Shown: in pieces, positions 55,501-64,000 of the stretch
Layout of the letters: each line of letters starts with the position of its first letter
Numbering within the stretch: position 1 is the stretch's first letter
Assembly: GCF_045679555.1 (NCBI RefSeq)
Contig: NC_092115.1
Span: forward strand, 36,278,728-36,342,727
Direction: 5' to 3'
DNA length: 64,000 nucleotides
Source of the DNA: Salvelinus alpinus
Taxonomy: Eukaryota > Chordata > Actinopteri > Salmoniformes > Salmonidae
Made by a program: the position numbers and the translations under genes
Notes under the pieces: model-generated
Databases searched by the model: none
Seen by the model: only the letters and a program-made list of their open reading frames with translations
What the model was told of the DNA's origin: nothing

Positions 55501-57485
55501 GTCCTCAGCAGACTTGATGATGATGTGGCCACACAGTCGTGGGGATAACTAGTGTCAATCGAACTGAAAGTCTTGATATTACTGCTAAAGTCAGGTTTAG
55601 AGCTAGGATTCAGGAATGAGGTTTGATTTGTAGTCACCTATTACTGAAGCAAAAGAGAGTGAATATTACACAGAGGACCATGTTAGCCTCCTGGAACCTA
55701 GCTGCAAGCTCCTCTTGTGCGCTGGGGGAACATACACTACCAATGAATGGAGGATGTACACAGGTGATACACACATCCTACATTATTTTATTAAAAAATA
55801 CTCTATTGATTGAGGTATAAAAAAAGTATATTGTGTACTTTTTGGAATTCCTCTAGGTCAAATCCCTTGGCTCAGATGGGTCTTTGGTCTCTCTGTGTTT
55901 CTCGGTCTCCTCTCTTAAGTAGCCAGAGCGCTCCTGATAGTTCCTGACGATCCTGTTATATAATGTGGCCCTGGAAGAAATTTCATCAGCCTGGGAAATA
56001 TGTCATAGAGATGGGAACAGAAAATAACAACTAAATACAGAAAAATGCTGTTGTGTTATTTGTGTGAGTAGTAAATACTTATGTCTTTAAGTGTTTATTG
56101 TATATTTAAATTCTCTTGCAAATCCCCATATAGTTCATAGTAAGTTAAGAGCATCCTTTGGAGAAGAGGGTCACTGTATTCAGACCAGTGGAGTCTCCTC
56201 AGAGGCTAAAGGGGAGGACCATCCTACTCAGTGAATTTAATAAAAAAGGAAAATAGTGAAACTTTAAAAAAGTTATACTTTTTATATAAAACTATAGTAA
56301 ACTATAGTATATTCACTTGTCACCAAATAACTGATTAAAACAAAATGTTTTGCGATGAAGGTCTACAGTAACCTCAACAGCACCCTCTAGGTTAGCACAA
56401 TGGAGGACAGCTATTTTTCATCCTCCTATGGGTACATTGACTTCAGTACTAAACCTAGGAGGCTTATGGTTCTCACCCCCTTCCAGAGACTTACACAGTA
56501 ATTATGAGAACTTCCGGAGGATGTCCTCCAATCTATCAGAGCTTTTGTAATATGAACTAACATCTTGTCCATCCAATCAAAGGATCTGATAATGACTCTA
56601 CACTCTTAGGGGGGGTGCTATCTAGAACCTTGAAAGGTTTCTTCTGCTGTCCCCATAGGAGAACCCATTGAACAATCATTTTTGGTTGCAGGTAGAACCC
56701 TTTTTACAGAGGGTTCTACATGGAACCCAAAATAGTTCTACCTGGAACCAAAAAGGGTTCTCCGATGGGGACAGCCAAAGAACCCTTTTGGAACCCTTTT
56801 TTAGTAGTGTAGTACATTAGCATTAGCTACAGCTAGCTAGCACTGTAGTGCATAAAGTGTGGTAAGTAGTTGACTCAAGCAGAGAGAAATAAATACAATA
56901 GTTGAACAGTTTTTAACAAATGAAGGAGAAGCAGCAGAGGTGAGAGATATTTTGTTGTATTTTTTTCTTCTTAGTTTACTTTTCACTTATTTAGCTAACG
57001 CAGCTAATTTAGCCTACTCAACAACCTGACTGAAACAGAGAGGAATGCTATTTATGTTAGCTACCTGACTAAGGCTATCCAACACTGCAAGTCTTCCAAG
57101 TCAAAGTGGCTTTTGGTTTTATTAATTTATTGCCACCGGGGTCCCCCGGTGCTAACGGCTAGCTGTACACTGTAATGCGTGATTGTACACATGGATTGGA
57201 TTGCGGGTTTACTAACTCGTTAGTTCTAGATTGTTGGCATAACATTAATATGCTGACAACGGTGTAGGCTGTGTAGCGATTAGCGGTTATGGTATAAAGG
57301 TTTGGCCTGGATAAGTTTTTGCGTCTGGTCACAGACAGCTGTTGCGTTGTGCACTGAAGTCCACAAGCAAAGGGAAAAGGTGAGAGGAGTAGAGCGCGTA
57401 GATGCGGGAAGAAATTATGCAACAAGCAAAGTGATGATGCTGTATGTGTCGGCCATGAAAGTGAACTGTGTGTGCGGGTGATATG
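55500..57485. other. Intergenic, one MITE-like repeat
   Basis: No exon was recognised. A palindromic repeat at 56600-56815 has arms around 'tctagaaccttgaaagg' and 'gaacccttttggaaccc', with 'gtccccataggagaaccc' opposed by 'gggttctccgatggggac'. This is a fish MITE-like sequence. Confidence 0.45.
56600..56815. mobile_element. Palindromic MITE-like element
   Basis: The left arm 'ctgtccccataggagaaccc' and the right arm 'gggttctccgatggggacag' are near-perfect inverses. Several smaller 'ggttct/agaacc' motifs lie between them. It has no coding capacity. Confidence 0.55.
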
Positions 57486-57486
57486 G

Positions 57487-58359
57487 GGTCAAATCAAATT
57501 ACATTTTATTGGTTACATACACATGGTTAGCAGCTGTTAATGCGAGTGTAGCGAAATGCTTGTGCTTCTAGTTCAGGCAGTGCAGTAATATCTAACAAGT
57601 AATCTACAATTTAACAACAACTACATAATACACACACATGTAAAGGGATGGAATAAGAATATGTACATATAAATATATGGATGAGCGGTGGCCGAGCGGC
57701 ATAGGCAAGATGCAATAGTTGGTATAAAATACAGTATATACATATGAGATGAGTAATGTAAGATATGTAAACATTATTAAAGTGGCATTTTTTTAAGTGA
57801 CTAGTGATCCATTTATTAAAGTGGCTAATGATTTGAGTCTGTATGTAGGCAGCAGCCTCTCTGTGTAGTGATGTCTGTTTAACAGTCTGATGGCCTTGAG
57901 ATAGAAGCTGTTTTTCAGTCTCTCGGTCCCAGCTTTGAAGCACCTGTACTGACCTCGTCTTCTGGATGGTAGCGGGGTGAACAGGCAGTGGCTCGGGTGG
58001 TTGTTGTCCTTGATGATCTTTTTGGCCTTCCTGTGAAATCGGGGGCTGTAGGTGTCCTGGAGGGCAGGTAGTTTGCCCCCGGTGATGCGTTGTGCAGACC
58101 GCACCACCATCGGGAGAGCCTTGCGGTTGAGGGTGGTGCAGTTGCCGTACCAGGCGGTGATACAGCCCGACAGGATGCTCTCAACTGTGCATCTGTTAAA
58201 GTTTGTGAGGGCTTTAGGTGACAAGCCAAATTTCTTCAGACTCCTGAGGTTGAAGAGCCGCTGTTGCGCCTTCTTCATCACACTGTCTGTGTGGGTGGAC
58301 CATTTCAGTTTATCTGTGATCTGTACGCCGATGAACTTAAAACTTTGCACCTCCTCCAC
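57487..58359 (-). mobile_element. LINE (L2/CR1-type), 3' portion with intact tail
   Basis: A 188-codon minus frame starting at 58359 reads VQSFKFIGVQITDKLKWSTH, CTVESILSGCITAWYGNCTT, RSAQRITGGKLPALQDTYSP and SRRRGQYRCFKAGTERLKNS. This is the thumb and C-terminal end of a non-LTR retrotransposon reverse transcriptase. The element then runs through a 3' UTR to the tail 'aaaatgtaatttgatttg' at 57487. The endonuclease and catalytic reverse-transcriptase core are absent (5' truncation, usual for LINE copies). A trimmed form of its tail recurs at 43275. Confidence 0.85.
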
Positions 58360-58429
58360 TTTACTGTGTATTCATTCTGCCGATTCTGAATGAAAGCAAA
58401 CTGAATGAAATAGAGAGGGACCTACCTGG

Positions 58430-59245
58430 GGCCAAGCTCCTGGGGTCTTGCTCCCTGCCATCCAGGATCTCTATTTCAGGCGGTGTGAAAGGAAGGCCCG
58501 GAAAATTGTTAAAGACTCCAGCCACCCAAGCCACAGACTGTCCTCTCTGCTTCCGCGTTGGCAAGCGGTACCGGAGCAACAAGTCTGACTCCAACAACCT
58601 CCTTCTATCCCAAGCCTTAATACTGCTAAATAGCCAACAAAATGGCTACACAGTCTATCTGCACTGACCCTTTCCTTTTATTTACATTTTTGCACGCTCA
58701 CAGGACTCCCACTCACACTGACGCTCCAACACACACATACACACTTAATTTGCTCATACACATATAACACGCACACACATTCATATTGACACTACACACA
58801 TGCACACACACACTCACATACAATCGTCATATACGCTGCTGCTACTCTGTTTATCATATATGTATCCTAATGCCTACCCACTGGGCACACACTGGTTGAA
58901 TCAACGTTGTTTCCACGTCATTTCAATGAAATAACGTTGAACCAACGTGGAATAGACGTTGAATTAACATCTGTGCCCAGTGTGTAGTCACCGTACCCCT
59001 ATACATATCTACCCTTAACACTCCAGTATCCCTGCACATTGTAAATATGGTATTGACCCTGGAACTGACCCTGTATATACTGTAGCTTACTTACTTTTTC
59101 GTGTTCTTCTTATTTCTATTTCTCATGTGTTTTTGTTCTACTTTACTTTATTTTATAGTATAATACTTTTACTACTGATAATGATTACTGCATTGTTGGG
59201 AAAGAGCTTGCAAGAAAGGCATTTCACTGTAAAACTTGAAACTTT
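58430..59245 (+). mobile_element. LINE 3' end, plus orientation, interrupted by a MITE
   Basis: 'agactccagccacccaagcc' to 'gcttccgcgttggcaagcgg' is the terminal coding part. It is followed by a CA-rich 3' UTR and the ending 'cttgcaagaaaggcatttca' + 'ctgt'. It lies head to head with the minus-strand LINE at 57487-58359. The MITE at 58877-58983 is inserted within its 3' UTR and splits 'cctaatgcctaccca' from 'tagtcaccgtacccctat'. Confidence 0.65.
58877..58983. mobile_element. Palindromic MITE (copy 3)
   Basis: It starts 'cccactgggcacacactggt' and ends 'ttaacatctgtgcccagtg', with near-complete self-complementarity through 'ttgaatcaacgttgtttcca' and its partner. At 107 bp it is the same size as the copy at 2838-2942. 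It lies inside the LINE end at 58430-59245. Confidence 0.7.
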
Positions 59246-60204
59246 AATTAGTCCAATAAAAACTCTCGTTTGGACTAATGAGTGCTGTTTGGACTGAGTA
59301 TACCCCAGATCAGCTAGATGCAGGCAAGAGTGTGCAAGGCGGTATTGAACGTGTCGCTGTCTGTCACCTTGATTACTCAAATTTGTCTCTCGGCCTGTGA
59401 CCCACATTATAAACTTTCATTTGTAGGCCAGGTTATAGCAACCTCATGATGAGTATAGGGCAAATGCAAGTATCATGTAGTAGCCTAAACCTATCAACGT
59501 TACATTGAACTGGGTAAATGGAATATGATTGACAGTCATCCAATAGACGGGTTGGTTGTTTAGCAATATAACCAACGTGTGCGTAACTATGGGGCAAAAC
59601 AGACGGGGTTGGCTTAGATTGTTGACAACATGTAAACTATTTTTAATCTCCAAGTGTTTATTGAAAACAAATACATTTGCACAACGAGCACTTGTTGTCT
59701 CTCAAATACATCGTTAGAGTTGTTGGTTAAGTAGCTAGCGAATGTTTGTCATATTAGCATTGACATGAAATGAGTCAAAACAAGACATGGTATCAAGAAC
59801 AAGATAAAACTCGCTGAAATGAGCCACCTTCTGATTCCCCATATGGCAGCATGTCATTGTTGCTAGCTATCTGATCGTTCAGAATCATAACAAAGCATGG
59901 CTTCTGGCCACATCGACGCACGTGCATCATTTTTGCGACGTTGTCAGCCAACCCGTCTATATACTGTAATAGAAATAAGGCCATGCTCATAAAGGCCATG
60001 CTCGTCCTGCCTAATGTTGGACGGCACGAACTGCCACTGATCTAAACCTCACCTCTGTCTGAACACCATGGCATAGATGATATTGGCAACATTGTTGTTC
60101 AGAAACAGCTGTGGTTCAAAAAGGGTCACCTGAAAAGGAGACAGAGTTGCGGTATTTGCCAGTAGTTCCTTCCCCCATAATAATAGTGTAATAGTAACTT
60201 AGAG

Positions 60205-60345
60205 ACCTGATCACGTATTCATAAAGCATCTGAGAGTATGATGGCTGATCTAGGATCAGTTTTGCCTTTCGATCAAAATGAATACGATTACATGGACCAG
60301 GTCCTAGATCCGACTCTGAGATGCTTTGTGAGTACAGGCCCAAAC
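60205..60345. mobile_element. Short palindromic MITE inside the CYP2 remnant
   Basis: The left arm 'gtattcataaagcatctgag' and the right arm 'ctgagatgctttgtgagtac' are inverses, with 'gatctaggatcag' and 'ggtcctagatc' opposed further in. It is about 140 bp, non-coding, and lies where the CYP2 helix C exon should be. Confidence 0.55.
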
Positions 60346-60504
60346 CAGTTTGATTTTGGCCCATGACTTCATAACTCTTTACTGCTTCACCTCCTCTTGA
60401 ATTAACCTACACTCTTCCAAAATGGCCTCCTCCAAGGATCTCTTTCCTAATCCCAGGAGTGTGGGGAGGACAAAACACCTCAACCACAGAAAGCTATGCT
60501 ATTG

Positions 60505-60680
60505 AAAATGTACATTTAAGCAGACGCTCTTATCCAGATCGACTTACATGAGCAATTAGGTTTAGGTGCCTTGCTCAAGGGGACATTGACAGATTTGTCA
60601 CCTAGTCAGCTTGGGGATTCGGACCAGAACTCTTTCGGTTACTGGCCCAACGCTCTTAACGGCCAGGCTACCTGGGTAAA
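60505..60680. mobile_element. SINE-like fragment
   Basis: 'gcagacgctcttatccagat' with 'cgacttac', then 'gtgccttgctcaaggggaca' and 'actggcccaacgctcttaac', are the core and head-type motifs of a fish SINE read backwards. It also lies within the CYP2 intron space. Confidence 0.55.
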
Positions 60681-61359
60681 GGGTCAAAGAGAAAAGGTTA
60701 ATTTTCATCATGCTTTCACAATTATGAATGAACACAAGTATGTACATAGTTTAAAGTGTCTCAGGTGTTCACTATTGTTGGTTGGAATAGTTTGCTCAAA
60801 CTGGATGACCGATGATGATCTATCAGAGTTACGGTAACGAAAAGAGACTTTCCATTGGTTCTGTACGGCCTGTTGAGGATGGCGCTGGGTGATCTTGCCG
60901 CAAAATCATCTCCCACTAGCCCCTCTGTCACTGCATTGAAGCCAGACACACACATCCTTTTCTCAGAGTCAAAGCTGATATGGAAGACGTTTCCATGGAT
61001 TTCAGCCATCTACTGAATGATACAAAAAAGAGAGCACCTTCATGGCTAACTGCTATTTACTGAAATGTGGTGCATTCAGTTTGGATTTCTAGATCAATTC
61101 ATAACTTCTTTCTAAAACACTTTTCTCACCCAGTCATTGTGTTCACAGTATATCGCACACCTTATTTTTGCAACAAATAAAAAATCTCTACCATGTGTCG
61201 ATAAATGTGAGGGAGTTTAGCATCCATATCAAATAAATTGCCCACGAGAGGCATAGCTAGTGATCCTGGAGGAAAGTCGGGTGGCTTCCAGTGTCCAGAA
61301 GGAAGATGCAGAGGAACCCTTGACGTCCAGCCACTTCAACACAGACTGGAGTAACATGG

Positions 61360-64000
<2,641 letters not shown>

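Larger units (their letters stand above)
60053..61357 (-). pseudogene. CYP2-family cytochrome P450 remnant, 5' exons
   Basis: CYP2 enzymes are ER-anchored haem monooxygenases. Three exons are visible. Exon 1 (61357-61192) starts MLLQSVLKWLDVK, continues in another frame as FLCIFLL, and in a third frame gives WKPPDFPPGSLAMPLVGNLF, the proline-rich hinge typical of CYP2. It therefore has at least two frameshifts and a shortened membrane anchor. Exon 2 (61009-60833) reads EIHGNVFHISFDSEKRMCVS and VTEGLVGDDFAARSPSAILN. The next exon should carry the WxxxRR helix C region but is absent. The following one (60129-60053) gives FEPQLFLNNNVANIIYAMVF and stops at a GTGAGG donor with no continuation. The haem-binding Cys exon is not in the window. 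The subfamily cannot be assigned. The frameshifts make it a pseudogene. Confidence 0.75.

Noticed and set aside
57159-57425. 88-codon minus frame upstream of the LINE
   Set aside because: It has no recognisable domain and no splice context, so it is probably chance.
59793-59999. Minus-strand frame with GLADNVAKMMHVRRCGQKPC, first thought to be the next exon after 60053
   Set aside because: Its phase does not fit the CYP2 donor at 60053 (two bases left over), the other two frames have stops, and it does not resemble the next CYP2 segment.

Overview
This is vertebrate nuclear DNA, almost certainly from a salmonid fish (Salmo, Oncorhynchus or Salvelinus type). The evidence is a dense load of salmonid-type repeats. 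These include HpaI/AvaIII-like tRNA-derived SINEs, several Tc1/mariner families (one with the termini of the Sleeping Beauty parent family), L2/CR1-type LINE 3' ends and palindromic MITEs. The genes between them are spliced. There are no operons, no prokaryotic features and no CRISPR array. Most open frames of 60-120 codons are chance frames or broken transposase pieces.

Three genes look intact. LRRC52 (minus strand, two coding exons, 331 aa) spans 10824-18717, with a 6.9-kb intron full of transposons. MGST3 (plus strand, five coding exons, 161 aa) lies at 32410-34467. The two are also neighbours in human 1q24, so this is a conserved block. On the minus strand, a five-exon gene (37222-40184, 306 aa) encodes a signal peptide, a Ser/Thr/Pro-rich mucin-like ectodomain, one membrane helix and a short tyrosine-ended tail. 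I cannot name its family.

Three further genes are present only as fragments with good splice sites but missing neighbouring exons: a ZYG11-family 3' end (1041-2563), an importin-13 middle segment (46174-46876) and a CYP2-family cytochrome P450 5' end with frameshifts (60053-61357, minus). Leftover gene pieces of this kind fit the rediploidisation that followed the salmonid genome duplication, but that link is inference.

The most striking structure is a tandem array at 22162-31680. It has five copies of a 1915-bp unit, each holding one dead Tc1-like element plus about 430 bp of flank. Unit junctions share a 20-bp sequence absent from both outer edges. Shared variants pair unit 1 with 4 and unit 2 with 5, so a three-unit block was itself duplicated. 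Other notable insertions are a 388-bp TRIM-like LTR element 22 bp inside an MGST3 intron, a 1433-bp solo LTR splitting a SINE, a 1.5-kb hAT-like element with 8-bp target duplications, a full-length 1640-bp Tc1 element with inner and outer terminal repeats, and a palindromic MITE ending 41 bp before the LRRC52 start codon.

Layout: 0-2.6 kb, repeat and ZYG11 remnant; 2.6-10 kb, repeats; 10.8-18.7 kb, LRRC52; 19-22 kb, repeats; 22.2-31.7 kb, tandem array; 32.4-34.8 kb, MGST3; 35-36.6 kb, SINEs; 37.2-40.2 kb, mucin-like gene; 41-46 kb, LINE tail and Tc1; 46.2-46.9 kb, IPO13 remnant; 47-59 kb, LINE, SINE and hAT repeats; 60-61.4 kb, CYP2 remnant; 61.4-64 kb, mostly unassigned with a long CT microsatellite.
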